A stretch of 64,000 nt of DNA from Pseudomonas sp. P5_109 (GCF_034009455.1 NZ_CP125380.1:5407501-5471500); one strand, 5' to 3'. Counted from the stretch's first letter, positions 9,907 to 19,417 are shown. Program-made: numbers and translations. Notes: a model not told the origin generated them from the sequence alone.

Positions 9907-10731
9907 TTAGAGATTGACCACATTGACGAAGCGCGATGCGGCGCTTTCGTCAATCTTGAGGCTGGTGAAGTCAAACAAATTGCGGTCCGCCAGTTGCGAC
10001 GGGATCACGTTCTGCAGGCTGCGGAAAATGCTCTCGGTACGACCCGGGGTCTTGCGCTCCCAGTCCCGCAGCATGTCCTTGACCACCTGACGCTGCAGGT
10101 TCTCCTGGGAACCACAGAGGTTGCACGGGATGATCGGGAATTGCTTGAGGTCCGAATAGGCCTGGATGTCTTTTTCGTTGCAGTAGGCCAACGGGCGGAT
10201 CACCACGTTGCGCCCGTCATCGGCGCGCAGTTTTGGCGGCATGGCCTTGAGCGAACCGTTGAAGAACATGTTCAGGAAGAACGTCTCGACGATGTCGTCG
10301 CGGTGATGACCGAGGGCCATCTTGGTCGCGCCAATTTCATCGGCGAAGGTGTAGAGCGTGCCGCGACGCAGGCGCGAGCACAGCGAGCACGTAGTCTTGC
10401 CTTCCGGAATCAGTTCCTTGACCACCGAGTAAGTGTCTTTCTCGACGATGTGGTACTCGATGCCCAGTTCCTTGAGGTAGGCCGGCAGCACGTGCTCCGG
10501 AAAGCCCGGCTGCTTCTGGTCCATGTTCACGGCCACGATCTCGAACTTGATCGGCGCGACCTTCTGCAAGTGCATCAGCACATCGAGCATGGTGTAGCTG
10601 TCTTTGCCACCGGACAGGCAGACCATGACCTTGTCGCCGTCTTCAATCATATTGAAATCGGCAACCGCCTCACCGGCCTGTCGGCGAAGGCGCTTTTGCA
10701 GTTTGTTCTGGTTGACCGTGAGAGTGCCCAT
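9907..10731 (-). CDS. ttcA: tRNA 2-thiocytidine(32) synthetase TtcA
   Basis: ATP- and Fe-S-dependent enzyme that thiolates cytidine 32 of certain tRNAs (Arg, Ser). The 274 residues carry the PP-loop [11 protein letters not shown] and the two CxxC pairs that hold the cluster and active cysteines ([10 protein letters not shown] and [12 protein letters not shown]). The ATG at 10731 gives the family N-terminus [17 protein letters not shown]; the upstream extension is non-coding. It is a single-gene unit. The window also carries its likely substrates, tRNA-Arg and tRNA-Ser. Confidence 0.95.
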   Translation of the reverse strand: MGTLTVNQNKLQKRLRRQAGEAVADFNMIEDGDKVMVCLSGGKDSYTMLDVLMHLQKVAPIKFEIVAVNMDQKQPGFPEHVLPAYLKELGIEYHIVEKDTYSVVKELIPEGKTTCSLCSRLRRGTLYTFADEIGATKMALGHHRDDIVETFFLNMFFNGSLKAMPPKLRADDGRNVVIRPLAYCNEKDIQAYSDLKQFPIIPCNLCGSQENLQRQVVKDMLRDWERKTPGRTESIFRSLQNVIPSQLADRNLFDFTSLKIDESAASRFVNVVNL

Positions 10732-11023
10732 GACGCGGAATCCGTGAGGTGTGACGAAAGGCGGGCATTTTACGCAAATTCTTTGCACTTGTGGCGAGCC
10801 ACAGAAAGCTTCCCCATCATCAATTCCCCTACAGACCCGACGGCGATTAACAGTGGTGTTTACAGCGCGATTTGCTCTAAAGCCCCTACTCCCTCTGGGG
10901 AAACTCCTCCCTATACTGCGACATAAGGTCGCATACAAATTTCAGACCTGTGACTTGCTTGGCCGCATTGGCCCGTAGGCGCTCCACTGGGGGGCGACGG
11001 TAAAGACAAGAGGAGTGACTGGC

Positions 11024-11626
11024 ATGATCCATCACGTAGTGGGGCTCTTCACCCACCCTGACCAAGAATGGAAAGAAATCCGTGGCGACCAGGAGGAAAG
11101 CATCAGCCACATGTACCTGACTCATACCCTGATCCTGGCGGCGATCCCCGCAGTGTCGGCCTTCATTGGCACCACGCAGGTCGGCTGGGTCATCGGCAAT
11201 CGGCCTCCCGTGATGCTGACCGTAGAAAGCGCGATATGGATGACGGTCATGTCGTATCTGGCGATGCTCGGGGGTGTCGCGGTCATGGGCGCATTCATCC
11301 ACTGGATGGCCCGCACTTATGACGCCAACCCAAGCCTCGCCCGCTGCATTGCGTTTGCAACCTACACCGCTACACCGCTGTTCATCGGTGGCCTCGCCGC
11401 CTTGTACCCGCACTTGTGGCTGGGGATGATCATCGGCACCGCCGCCATCTGCTACACGGTGTACTTGCTGTACGTGGGTTTACCGACGTTCATGAACATT
11501 CCATCTGACGAGGGCTTCCTGTTTTCAAGCTCGGTTCTCGCCGTAGGCCTGGTGGTGCTGGTCGCCATCATGGCATTCACTGTGATTGTCTGGGGACTCG
11601 GCGTGGGGCCGGTCTATACCAGCTAG
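11024..11626 (+). CDS. Yip1-family membrane protein
   Basis: A 200-residue inner-membrane protein with five hydrophobic segments, matching the Yip1 domain family: the soluble start MIHHVVGLFTHPDQEWKEIR, then helices near residues 36-55, 65-95, 105-125, 130-155 and 170-195. The function in bacteria is unknown. The ATG at 11024 is preferred to the GTG at 11015 because AAGAGGAG ends 8 bases before it. A strong terminator follows. Confidence 0.85.
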   Translation: MIHHVVGLFTHPDQEWKEIRGDQEESISHMYLTHTLILAAIPAVSAFIGTTQVGWVIGNRPPVMLTVESAIWMTVMSYLAMLGGVAVMGAFIHWMARTYDANPSLARCIAFATYTATPLFIGGLAALYPHLWLGMIIGTAAICYTVYLLYVGLPTFMNIPSDEGFLFSSSVLAVGLVVLVAIMAFTVIVWGLGVGPVYTS

Positions 11627-11660
11627 ACGCACAACACTGAAAATCAGAACTGCCGACAAG

Positions 11661-11683
11661 GGCCGCCGCAAGGCGGCCTTTTC
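11661..11683 (+). terminator. Intrinsic terminator after the Yip1 gene
   Basis: GGCCGCC-GCAA-GGCGGCC followed by TTTT, 34 bases after the stop codon. Confidence 0.85.
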
Positions 11684-11783
11684 ATTCTTCAGCAACGAGA
11701 CGGCACACGACCATTCGGCAACTTGGCGATTCGCAAGGTCCGAGGGTTACGGCATACTCGAGCGCTCTGGAGATCCATCAAGC

Positions 11784-12278
11784 ATGCCCGAGCAACTCAA
11801 TACCCGCGTCGAAGACTGTTTCCAATTAGCTGAATCCTTTTTCAAACGACCTTTCAAGCGCCCCGTGGTGAGCCTCAAGCTGCGTGGGCAAAAAGCCGGT
11901 GTCGCGCATTTGCACGAGAACCTGCTGCGCTTCAACCCGCAGCTGTACCGGGAAAACACCGAAGATTTCCTCAAGCAGACCGTGGCCCATGAGGTCGCGC
12001 ACCTGATCGCCCACCAACTGTTCGGCGACCGCATCCAGCCCCATGGCGAAGAGTGGCAATTGATCATGCGCGGGGTGTACGAACTGCCGCCCAACCGCTG
12101 CCACACCTATGACGTCAAACGCCGCAGCGTGACCCGCTACATCTACAAGTGCCCGTGCGTCGACAGCGACTTTCCGTTCTCGGCCCAGCGCCATAGCCTG
12201 GTTCGACAGGGTCGGCGGTACTTGTGCCGGCGGTGTCGCCATACCCTGGTGTTCAGTGGGGAGATGCGGGTCGAGTAG
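11784..12278 (+). CDS. sprT: SprT-family zinc metalloprotease
   Basis: A 164-residue putative zinc peptidase, the same length as E. coli SprT. The zincin motif HEVAHLIAHQLFG provides two His ligands and the catalytic Glu; HGEEW gives a third His. A C-terminal zinc ribbon is seen as CPC ... CRRC. Eukaryotic SPRTN of this family cleaves DNA-protein crosslinks; the bacterial role is not settled. The ATG at 11784 is chosen because the preceding reading frame runs through the upstream terminator. A REPIN follows. Confidence 0.88.
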   Translation: MPEQLNTRVEDCFQLAESFFKRPFKRPVVSLKLRGQKAGVAHLHENLLRFNPQLYRENTEDFLKQTVAHEVAHLIAHQLFGDRIQPHGEEWQLIMRGVYELPPNRCHTYDVKRRSVTRYIYKCPCVDSDFPFSAQRHSLVRQGRRYLCRRCRHTLVFSGEMRVE

Positions 12279-12304
12279 CGGGATGTGTGGTGGCCATATC
12301 GGCC

Positions 12305-12382
12305 CCTTCGCGAGCAAGCCCGCTCCCACAGGGGATCTGTGGCGTGACACAAAACCAGTGTGGGAGCGGGCTTGCCCGCGAA
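12305..12382. repeat. REPIN (GGGAGCGGGCTTGC group)
   Basis: Inverted arms CTTCGCGAGCAAGCCCGCTC and GAGCGGGCTTGCCCGCGAAG, between convergent sprT and the CoA-transferase gene. One mismatch lies in the arm centre. Confidence 0.9.
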
Positions 12383-12398
12383 GAGGCCGGAGCAGACG

Positions 12399-13580
12399 CT
12401 AGAGAATTACCTTGGCGAAGCGCAATTGAGCAATCCGCTCAGCACTGAACCCCAACTCCCCCAACACCTGATCCGTATGCTGCCCCAACGCCGCACCGAT
12501 ATGCTTCGGCTCAGGCAAGCCATCGGAAAACTTCAGCGGGCATGCCATCTGCGCCTGGCTCGAACCATCACCACGAGGCACATCGGCCACCAACTCCCGC
12601 GCCTGCAACTGCGGATGACTTAGCGCTTCTCCCAGACTCAACACCGGCTCGACACAAGCGTCCAGTTCGGCGAACAACGCGCGCAACTCGGCAAAGTCGT
12701 GCTTTTCGAATTCGACCTTCAGCGCATCTTTAAGCTGCTTCTGGTGCACCGGTTGCGGTGACAGGCCGAGGCCGGCCAATTCCTCTAACCCCAATGCCGT
12801 GCACAACTGTTTCATGAAGGCCGGCTCCAGGCTACCCACCGACAGCCAGCGCCCATCCCGGGAACGGTAGTAATCGTAGAAGCTGCCGCCATTGAGCGCC
12901 TGGTTTTCCGGCCCCGGCTCGATACCGCAGGCCAGATACCCGGCACCCGCCATCGCGTTCAGGCTGAACGCGCAGTCGGTCATGCTGACATCCAGGTGCT
13001 GGCCCTGACCGGTCTGCTGCCGGGCAATGACCGCCGCCAGCAAGCCAATCACTCCGTGCAGCGAGCCACCGGCGACATCCGCTACCTGCATGCCCAACGG
13101 CAGCGGCCCACTGTCGGCCCGGCCGGTGTAACTCGCCAGCCCGGACAAGGCCAGGTAGTTGATGTCATGGCCAGCGCGGTCCTTGTAGGGACCGGTCTGG
13201 CCGTAGCCGGTGATCGACACATAAATCAATTTTGGATTGATTGCCTTCAGGGCTTCGTAACCCAGGCCCAGACGCTCCATGACACCCGGGCGGAACTGCT
13301 CGAGCACGATGTCATAGTCCTCCAGCAACGACCTGATCACCTCCAGCGCTTCAGGCTGTTTGAGGTCCAGGGCGAGGCTGCGCTTGTTGCGGTTGAGGTA
13401 GGCATGGCTGGCTGACACACCTTGATCGTGGGGCGGCAACACGCGCAGCAGATCCATGCGCGTCGGTGATTCGATACGCAGCACTTCGGCGCCCATGTCC
13501 GCCAGCAACAACGAGGCGAACGGCCCCGGCAGCAATGTCGAGAAATCCAGAACCTTGAGTGATGCCAGTGGACCGAGCAT
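12399..13580 (-). CDS. CaiB/BaiF family CoA-transferase
   Basis: A 393-residue family III CoA-transferase. The N-terminus GPLASLKVLDFSTLLPGPFASLLLADMGAEVLRIE, the RNKRSLALDLK motif and GHDINYLALSG, with the catalytic Asp that forms an aspartyl-CoA anhydride, are diagnostic. Its length and sequence resemble alpha-methylacyl-CoA racemase as well as short-chain acyl-CoA:carboxylate CoA-transferases, so the acyl substrate is open. AAGGGAGAA supports the ATG at 13580. No acyl-CoA dehydrogenase or ligase is adjacent to narrow it down. Confidence 0.88.
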   Translation of the reverse strand: MLGPLASLKVLDFSTLLPGPFASLLLADMGAEVLRIESPTRMDLLRVLPPHDQGVSASHAYLNRNKRSLALDLKQPEALEVIRSLLEDYDIVLEQFRPGVMERLGLGYEALKAINPKLIYVSITGYGQTGPYKDRAGHDINYLALSGLASYTGRADSGPLPLGMQVADVAGGSLHGVIGLLAAVIARQQTGQGQHLDVSMTDCAFSLNAMAGAGYLACGIEPGPENQALNGGSFYDYYRSRDGRWLSVGSLEPAFMKQLCTALGLEELAGLGLSPQPVHQKQLKDALKVEFEKHDFAELRALFAELDACVEPVLSLGEALSHPQLQARELVADVPRGDGSSQAQMACPLKFSDGLPEPKHIGAALGQHTDQVLGELGFSAERIAQLRFAKVIL

Positions 13581-13684
13581 GAATGTTCTCCCTTAACGAT
13601 GCACCCAGCCTAGGCAGCCATTGGCATTGCAGCAATCACCTTATGTGCCATGCGCAGTGACCGTTGTGCTCAAACAGCAGGCAT

Positions 13685-13713
13685 GAAAAAACCCGCCTAA
13701 GCGGGTTTTTCAT
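13685..13713. terminator. Bidirectional terminator between dctA and the CoA-transferase gene
   Basis: AAAACCCGC-CTAA-GCGGGTTTTT: a 7-base stem with A/T tracts on both sides, just downstream of dctA. Confidence 0.85.
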
Positions 13714-13724
13714 TACAACAAGGC

Positions 13725-15059
13725 TTACTTGGCGCTCGTCGGGGTTGCCCCTTCGACGTGGCCCAGAACATCACCCTTAGGCTCGTCGGCAATGCCGCGA
13801 CCGCCCGAGGCCAACTCAGCTTGCAGCACATCGGTGTCCAGTTCCTTGACCCACTTGGCCACAACGATGGTGGCCACGGCGTTACCGACCAGATTGGTCA
13901 AGGCACGGGCTTCGGACATGAAACGGTCGATACCGAGGATCAGCGCCAGGCCGGCAACCGGCAGGTGACCCACGGCGGACAGGGTGGCAGCCAGTACGAT
14001 GAAACCGCTACCGGTCACGCCCGCAGCCCCCTTGGACGACAGCAGCAACACGACCAACAGGGTGATCTGGTGCGTGATGTCCATGTGCGTATCGGTGGCC
14101 TGGGCAATGAACACCGCGGCCATGGTCAGGTAGATCGCAGTACCGTCGAGGTTGAACGAGTAGCCGGTCGGGATCACCAGGCCCACGACAGATTTCTGCG
14201 CGCCCAGACGCTCCATCTTGATCAGCATGCGTGGCAGCACCGATTCCGAAGAAGAAGTACCGAGTACGATCAGCAGTTCTTCACGGATGTAGCGGATCAT
14301 TTTCAGCACGCTGAAACCGTGCAGGCGGGCGATGGAGCCCAGCACGACCAGGATGAACAGCAGGCAAGTGATATAGAAGCAGGCCATCAGTTGACCCAGC
14401 TGCACCAGCGAGCCGACACCGTAGGCACCGATGGTGAACGCCATGGCGCCGAAGGCACCGATTGGCGCGAGCTTCATGATCATGTTGATGATGTTGAACA
14501 TCACGTGGGCGAAGCGATCGATGAAGTCCAGCAACGGCTTGCCGTAGGCACCCAGGCGATGCAGGGCAAAACCGAAGATCACCGAGAACATCAGCACTTG
14601 CAGGATGTCACCGGTGGCGAAGGCACCGACGATGGTGGCCGGGATCACGTTCAGCAGGAAACCGACGACGCTTTGGTCAGCACCGGCCGCAACATAAGCG
14701 GCAACCTTGGAGGCATCGAGGGTGGCGACATCGATGTGCATGCCATTGCCCGGCTGCACGATGTTGACCACGACCAGGCCGACCAGCAGTGCGATGGTCG
14801 AAACGATCTCGAAGTACAGCAGCGCGTAGCCACCGGTCTTGCCGACCGATTTCATGTCCTGCATACCGGCGATACCGCTGACAACGGTACAGAAGATGAT
14901 CGGGGCGATGATCATTTTGATCAGCTTGATGAACCCGTCACCCAGTGGCTTAACGGCCACGCCGAGCTGTGGGTAGAAGTGACCGAGCGCGATACCGATG
15001 ACAATTGCAACGATCACCTGGAAATACAGGGATTTGTACAGTGGCTGACGAGTCGTCAT
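13725..15059 (-). CDS. dctA: C4-dicarboxylate transporter DctA
   Basis: Inner-membrane symporter of succinate, fumarate and malate with protons or sodium (DAACS family), 444 residues. Signature motifs are present: the serine-rich loop [14 protein letters not shown], the substrate region [23 protein letters not shown], the re-entrant loop [22 protein letters not shown], and [26 protein letters not shown]. The ATG at 15059 has GAGGAA upstream; the longer frame adds non-conserved sequence. Expression is likely sigma-54 dependent (site at 15191-15205), as expected for DctB/DctD control, although dctBD are not in the window. Confidence 0.95.
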   Translation of the reverse strand: MTTRQPLYKSLYFQVIVAIVIGIALGHFYPQLGVAVKPLGDGFIKLIKMIIAPIIFCTVVSGIAGMQDMKSVGKTGGYALLYFEIVSTIALLVGLVVVNIVQPGNGMHIDVATLDASKVAAYVAAGADQSVVGFLLNVIPATIVGAFATGDILQVLMFSVIFGFALHRLGAYGKPLLDFIDRFAHVMFNIINMIMKLAPIGAFGAMAFTIGAYGVGSLVQLGQLMACFYITCLLFILVVLGSIARLHGFSVLKMIRYIREELLIVLGTSSSESVLPRMLIKMERLGAQKSVVGLVIPTGYSFNLDGTAIYLTMAAVFIAQATDTHMDITHQITLLVVLLLSSKGAAGVTGSGFIVLAATLSAVGHLPVAGLALILGIDRFMSEARALTNLVGNAVATIVVAKWVKELDTDVLQAELASGGRGIADEPKGDVLGHVEGATPTSAK

Positions 15060-15190
15060 TGCAAAGTTCCTCAAGGGTGCCCGGTGACAACATCCATCTG
15101 TTGCCCGCAACACCGCAATTGCGAACCCTCCTGCACTGGAGGGATTTGTTTTTTCGAGCTGCGCAACGGCAGGCATCTACTCGTTGTATC

Positions 15191-15205
15191 GCAAGGCCCG
15201 TGCCA
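15191..15205 (-). promoter_or_regulatory. Sigma-54 promoter of dctA
   Basis: On the minus strand TGGCACGGGCCTTGC matches the RpoN consensus with GG-N10-GC spacing. The predicted start is near 15180, giving a 120-base leader. That leader contains a short hairpin (15126-15143) and an A-rich Hfq/Crc-like AANAANAA motif near 15147-15154. Confidence 0.8.
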
Positions 15206-15283
15206 CCTTCGGTAAAATCCCTGCAAGCCTTTTGATATCAGGGGTCGCGGCAAATTCCCTGTCACCAGACGGTTACAAGCATG

Positions 15284-15339
15284 TGGCGGATTTCCGCCCT
15301 TCCATTAAAAGTCATCCTGCAATTTGGCGGATATCCGCC
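15284..15339. promoter_or_regulatory. Paired enhancer-like palindromes upstream of the dctA sigma-54 promoter
   Basis: Two sites, TGGCGGATTTCCGCC (15284-15298) and TGGCGGATATCCGCC (15325-15339), are 41 bases apart, about four helical turns. They lie about 93-148 bases upstream of the -12 element, the usual distance for an enhancer-binding protein such as DctD. They also lie upstream of the divergent AraC gene, so autoregulation is an alternative. Confidence 0.65.
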
Positions 15340-15397
15340 CTGTTCATGCCCGCAGTGCGCAGCTACCATCCGTCGCTCAACGGTCAGATCTGCTGCC

Positions 15398-16396
15398 ATG
15401 CGCGAACGCACCATCGCCAGTCATTTCGCCCGCGCCGTTCTCGGGGGCGCGCGTCGACACGCCTACGACTATTCAGGACTGCTACAACAACTGGGGATCA
15501 GCCCCGAGTTGCTGGACGAGCCGCGGGCGCGCATCGCTCCTGAGCAATTCACCCAACTGATTCAGGCCTTATGGCTGGCACTGGACGACGAGTACCTGGG
15601 GTTCGGGCAAGCCCCGAGCAGGCCGGGCAGCTTCGCGATGATGTGCCATGCCGTGATTCACTGCCGCAGCCTGGATAAGGCACTCAATCGCGGCTTATTG
15701 TTTTATAGCCTATTCCCCGGGGCTCCGCGCCTGACCCTGAGCCGCGAAGATGAATGGGTTCGCCTGAGTCTCGACGACTCGCAGTTTTGGGACCCGGATC
15801 ATTTCCTCAGCGAAAGCCTGCTGGTGATCTGGCACCGTTTCGGCAGTTGGCTGATCGGCCAGCGCATTCGCCTGGAACAGGCCACGTTCAGCTACCCGCG
15901 CCCTGAACACGGCGCCGAGTACGACCTGCTGTTTTCCTGTCCACTGGAGTTTTCCAGGGACCAGAGCAGCCTGCTGTTTCACAGCCGTTACCTGGCCATG
16001 CCGCTGCTGCAGGACGAACGCACCCTCAAGCATTTCCTCGAACGCTCCCCCGCCGACCTGCTCTCGCGCCCGGATGACGGCGACAGTTTGAGCAGCCGTT
16101 TGCGGCGCTTGCTCAGTCGCGACAGTTCACACTGGCCCGACCTGGAAGCCGTGGCCGCCCACCTGCACATCAGCCCACAGACCTTGCGCCGGCATTTGCG
16201 GGAAGAGGGTTCGAGTTTTCAGGAATTGAAGGACCAGTTGCGTCGGGACATCGCGATTTATCACCTGAGCCGTGCCGACCTGTCGTTGCAACAAATCGCC
16301 GAGCAGCTGGGGTTTTCCGAGCCGTCGGCGTTTCACCGGGCGTTCAAGAAGTGGACGGGGCTGACGCCAGGGGCTTATCGGGCGCAGGAAAACTGA
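15398..16396 (+). CDS. AraC-family transcriptional regulator with arabinose-binding-like N-domain
   Basis: A 332-residue activator. The N-terminal two thirds match the 'Arabinose_bd' ligand domain of OruR/ArgR-type pseudomonad AraC proteins (HYAFARAV-like start, GSFAMMCHAVIHCRSLDKALNRGLLFYSLF). The C-terminus has the two helix-turn-helix motifs: LEAVAAHLHISPQTLRRHLREEG and LQQIAEQLGFSEPSAFHRAFKKWTG. The ATG at 15398 fits the family start, but no clear ribosome site precedes it. The gene is divergent from dctA. Its effector is unknown. Confidence 0.85.
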   Translation: MRERTIASHFARAVLGGARRHAYDYSGLLQQLGISPELLDEPRARIAPEQFTQLIQALWLALDDEYLGFGQAPSRPGSFAMMCHAVIHCRSLDKALNRGLLFYSLFPGAPRLTLSREDEWVRLSLDDSQFWDPDHFLSESLLVIWHRFGSWLIGQRIRLEQATFSYPRPEHGAEYDLLFSCPLEFSRDQSSLLFHSRYLAMPLLQDERTLKHFLERSPADLLSRPDDGDSLSSRLRRLLSRDSSHWPDLEAVAAHLHISPQTLRRHLREEGSSFQELKDQLRRDIAIYHLSRADLSLQQIAEQLGFSEPSAFHRAFKKWTGLTPGAYRAQEN

Positions 16397-16426
16397 GGTT
16401 CAAGGCTCAGTTACAGGGTGAATTCA

Positions 16427-16506
16427 CTGGCCCCTTCGCGAGCAAGCTCGCTCCTACAGGTTTTTCGCAAGCCTTTGTGGGAACGGGCTTGCTCGCGAAG
16501 GGGCCA
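16427..16506. repeat. REPIN, mixed arms
   Basis: Outer arms CTGGCCCCTTCGCGAGCAAG and CTTGCTCGCGAAGGGGCCAG are nearly perfect. The inner ends differ (GCTCCTACAGG against TGTGGGAAC), so the two halves derive from different REP groups. It lies between the convergent AraC and phoQ genes. Confidence 0.85.
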
Positions 16507-16530
16507 GCGAATGCACCATCAAACCTCAAG

Positions 16531-17877
16531 TCAAACCACCGGAAAATGAATCCGGAACGCCGCCCCGCCCATCGGTGAATCACCCAGGGTCAGTTGGGCG
16601 CTGTAGCTCTCGATGATGTCCTTGACCACCGCCAGGCCAATGCCCTGCCCCGGGTGCTGACGATCCAGACGCTCGCCGCGCTCGAGAATCCGTGCGCGCT
16701 GATCCTGCGGTACGCCGGGACCGTCGTCCTCGACACACAACTCGGTGCCACTGAGGGTTTCACGCACGCTGATGCGTATTTCACCGAGGCACAGGCGATA
16801 GGCGTTTTCCAGCAGGTTGCCCATCATCTCCAGCAGAGCGCCCTGCTCGATCGGTACGTAGCACGGGTCGGGCAGGTCGAACGCGACGTGCACGCGCTTG
16901 TCGCGATAGACCTTGTCCAGCGTGTCGCACAGGCTTTTCAGCACCGGATGCAAGCGCACCTGATGACGTACCAGACCGCTTTTGCGCAGGCTGGCGCGCT
17001 GCAACTGGTAGCTGATCTGCTGGCTCATGCGTTCGATCTGGGCTTGCAGTACCCAGGCCTGATCGCGATCTTCGGGACGCTGGGCCATGTCTTCACTGAC
17101 GCCTTGCAACACCGCCAGCGGCGTTTTCAGGCTATGGGCCAGGTCATCGAGGGAATCACGATAGCGACTGCGCTGCTCACGCTCACTGTGCAGCAAACGG
17201 TTGAGGGAACCGGTCAGGCGCAGCAATTCCCGGGGATGTTCTTCACTGAGGCTTTCTCGTGTACCACCTTCAATCTCGTCCAGTTCCTGGCTCAAGCGCC
17301 GCAACGCCTGCAAGCCCCAGGTCAGACCGATCCACAGCAATGCCAACAGCACCAGCAATGCCGCGCCAAAACCCAGATAGAGATTTTCCCGCAGGCCTTC
17401 GAGGGTCAGTTCGTACTCGCGAACCGGCTGCAGGGCAACGATACTGAAGGCTGCACTTTTGCCGCCGAGCAACTTGACCTCGACGTCGTAGACGAAGAAC
17501 TCCTCGCCATTGGCTTCGCGGATCCGCGCGAACTCGTTGCCTCGTCCGTCATAGCGCGGCTTGTAGTTGATGCGTTCTTCCTGGGTCGCCTTCGAACGCC
17601 AGACCAGATGCCCTTCACGGTCATAAATGTAACCGAGCAGTCGGCTGTCGGTGAGATTGAAGCGCTCGTCGGGCAATTGCGCCGGCATCTGCAGGCTGTT
17701 GTTCTCCACCCGGGCGGCGGAGATCAACGTGGTCACGTCCGATGCCAGACGCTGCTCGATGGAGTCCTGCAGCGCCAGGCTGAAGGCACCCTGCATCGCC
17801 GGCAGCAACGCCAGCATGAACAACACCGCCAACAGCGTGGCGGCGAGCATCAAGCGAATGCGCAGCGAACGGATCAA
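16531..17877 (-). CDS. phoQ: PhoQ sensor histidine kinase
   Basis: Inner-membrane kinase sensing low Mg2+ and cationic peptides, partner of PhoP. With the TTG at 17877, which overlaps the phoP stop (TTGA), it has 448 residues, the length I recall for P. aeruginosa PhoQ, and the start reads (M)IRSLRIRLML. It has two membrane helices (about 10-30 and 165-190), a periplasmic sensor domain, HisKA with DDLAHSLKTPLAVLQG, an N-box (GNLLENAYRL) and G boxes (DDGPGVP, GQGIGLAVVKDI). A longer start at 17883 (TTG) is possible. It is the third gene of oprH-phoP-phoQ. Confidence 0.93.
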   Translation of the reverse strand: MIRSLRIRLMLAATLLAVLFMLALLPAMQGAFSLALQDSIEQRLASDVTTLISAARVENNSLQMPAQLPDERFNLTDSRLLGYIYDREGHLVWRSKATQEERINYKPRYDGRGNEFARIREANGEEFFVYDVEVKLLGGKSAAFSIVALQPVREYELTLEGLRENLYLGFGAALLVLLALLWIGLTWGLQALRRLSQELDEIEGGTRESLSEEHPRELLRLTGSLNRLLHSEREQRSRYRDSLDDLAHSLKTPLAVLQGVSEDMAQRPEDRDQAWVLQAQIERMSQQISYQLQRASLRKSGLVRHQVRLHPVLKSLCDTLDKVYRDKRVHVAFDLPDPCYVPIEQGALLEMMGNLLENAYRLCLGEIRISVRETLSGTELCVEDDGPGVPQDQRARILERGERLDRQHPGQGIGLAVVKDIIESYSAQLTLGDSPMGGAAFRIHFPVV

Positions 17878-18551
17878 GTGCAACGCTCATTGAACAGGTA
17901 GCCCAGGCCGCGCACAGTGTCGATCGGCTTGAATCCGCCCGGCCCCTCCAGTTTACGGCGCAGACGGCCGACCAACACCTCGATCACATTCGGATCACGC
18001 TCGTCGTCATCGGGGTAGAGCTGTTCCATCAAGCGGTCCTTGGGCACCACTTGCTGATGGTGGCGCATCAAGTATTCGAGAATGCGGTATTCGTACGCGG
18101 TCAGCGCCAATGGCTGGTCATCGAGGGACGCCTGCTTGCGATTAAGATCCAACAGCAAGGGACCGGCAACGATGGTCGACTGGGTGAAACCACTGGAGCG
18201 ACGCAGCAAGGCATTCAGGCGGGCATCCAGTTCTTCGAACTGGAACGGCTTGACCACGTAATCGTCGGCACCGGCGGCCAGGCCTTCGACCTTGTCCTGC
18301 CAGTTACCGCGCGCGGTGAGGATCAGGATCGGGAAGGTTTTGCCACTTGAACGCAACTGGCGGATCAGGTCGAGCCCGCTCATGCCCGGCAGACCGAGGT
18401 CGATTACCGCCAGGTCAAAGTTGAACTGGGCGGTCTGGTACAGCGCCTCCTCGGCGTTGGCCACGGACTCGACCACGTGGCCGCTCTCCGTCAGGCGGGT
18501 TTGCAGGTGATGACGCAGCAGCGCTTCATCTTCGACGACCAGCAGTTTCAT
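17874..18551 (-). CDS. phoP: PhoP response regulator
   Basis: OmpR-family regulator of 225 residues. The receiver has the acidic pair VVEDE, the phosphoacceptor in AVIDLGLPGMSG and Lys in YVVKPF. The winged helix ends VLVGRLRRKLEGPGGFKPIDTVRGLGYLF. It controls the low-Mg2+ and antimicrobial-peptide response and its own operon with oprH. GGGAGAG precedes the ATG. A REPIN separates it from oprH, about 200 bases upstream, so the operon may be processed or have a second promoter. Confidence 0.95.
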   Translation of the reverse strand: MKLLVVEDEALLRHHLQTRLTESGHVVESVANAEEALYQTAQFNFDLAVIDLGLPGMSGLDLIRQLRSSGKTFPILILTARGNWQDKVEGLAAGADDYVVKPFQFEELDARLNALLRRSSGFTQSTIVAGPLLLDLNRKQASLDDQPLALTAYEYRILEYLMRHHQQVVPKDRLMEQLYPDDDERDPNVIEVLVGRLRRKLEGPGGFKPIDTVRGLGYLFNERCT

Positions 18552-18624
18552 ATTGCTCTCCCGGGCAAATCAACATCTCCAGAGGCGCAACGTCGCACCT
18601 CAATAGCTAACATGGCAATGGTCA

Positions 18625-18730
18625 CTGTAGGAGCGAGCTTGCTCCGGGCGGCGATCCGACGAAGACGGCGGCACAGTCAACATTGATGTTGCCTGACACA
18701 CCACTTTCGCGACCAAGCTCGCTCCTACAG
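18625..18730. repeat. REPIN in the oprH-phoP gap (GTAGGAGCGAGCTTGC group)
   Basis: Arms CTGTAGGAGCGAGCTTGCTC and AAGCTCGCTCCTACAG with diverged inner parts. Inside an operon such hairpins can stabilise the upstream mRNA and set the ratio of abundant OprH to PhoPQ. Confidence 0.85.
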
Positions 18731-18754
18731 GTATCGCGTTGGCGCAAACGCTTG

Positions 18755-19357
18755 TCAGAAAGCGTAGTTGGCGGACAGGTAAGTCTGGGCGCTGCTGGTC
18801 AGGTCCAGCGAACCCTGCTTGCTGCCACCGCGCTCACTCATCTCGGTGCTGGCGTTAGTGCGCAGGTAACGGTAACCCAGTTCAACCGAGGTGTTCTGCG
18901 AAACCTGTTGCAGCACACCCACCTGGCCACCGATGGCGTAGCCGATATCACTGTCGCGGCTGAAGCCTGACGACTCCTGAGTCATTTTGGTCAGGCCGGC
19001 CGTGGCACCACCGAACAGCTTGGTGCTGCCGCCCACCGGGTAGAACAGATCGTAGCTGCCCAGGAGGTTTTCCTGACGCAGTTTAATGCCGTTGTGCGAG
19101 CCCGACACATTGTCGTAAGTGGCGTAGTAGCGGCCCTGGGTGTTTTGCTGGCCCAGACGAACACCCCAGGTGGTGTCCTTGCCGATCACGCCATCGGCGT
19201 TCGGGTGATTGAGGTTATCGTTCAGGGCGTGGGATTTTTTGACCTTGTCGCTGGTCTGTCCAAGAGTAAGGCTGGCGAAGTTGTCGTCGGACGCGAAGGC
19301 TGCGGTGCTTGCGCCCAGAACCGTGAATGCCAGTAGCAGTTTTTTGAATCCAGTCAT
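18755..19357 (-). CDS. oprH: Outer membrane protein OprH
   Basis: Small outer-membrane beta-barrel of 200 residues that binds lipopolysaccharide and replaces divalent cations under Mg2+ starvation. The signal peptide (KKLLLAFTVLGASTAAFA) is followed by DDNFASLTLGQTSD, GRYYATYDNVSGSHNGIKLRQ, NLLGSYDLFYPVGGSTKLFGGA and GYRYLRTNASTEMSERGGSK, which line up well with P. aeruginosa OprH. The protein ends in Phe (SANYAF), the outer-membrane assembly signal. It is the first gene of oprH-phoP-phoQ and lies behind a four-copy PhoP-box array. The ATG at 19357 is set by the signal peptide. Confidence 0.95.
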   Translation of the reverse strand: MTGFKKLLLAFTVLGASTAAFASDDNFASLTLGQTSDKVKKSHALNDNLNHPNADGVIGKDTTWGVRLGQQNTQGRYYATYDNVSGSHNGIKLRQENLLGSYDLFYPVGGSTKLFGGATAGLTKMTQESSGFSRDSDIGYAIGGQVGVLQQVSQNTSVELGYRYLRTNASTEMSERGGSKQGSLDLTSSAQTYLSANYAF

Positions 19358-19417
19358 TGGGGAGTTCCTCATGTGCCGTTTGTTTTTTGGGTACGGGGCA
19401 AGGTTACGTACCGCGCC

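Noticed and set aside
13758..15215. Plus-strand frame of 485 codons rich in His, Asp and Gln
   Set aside because: Antisense of dctA, whose transporter motifs are unmistakable.
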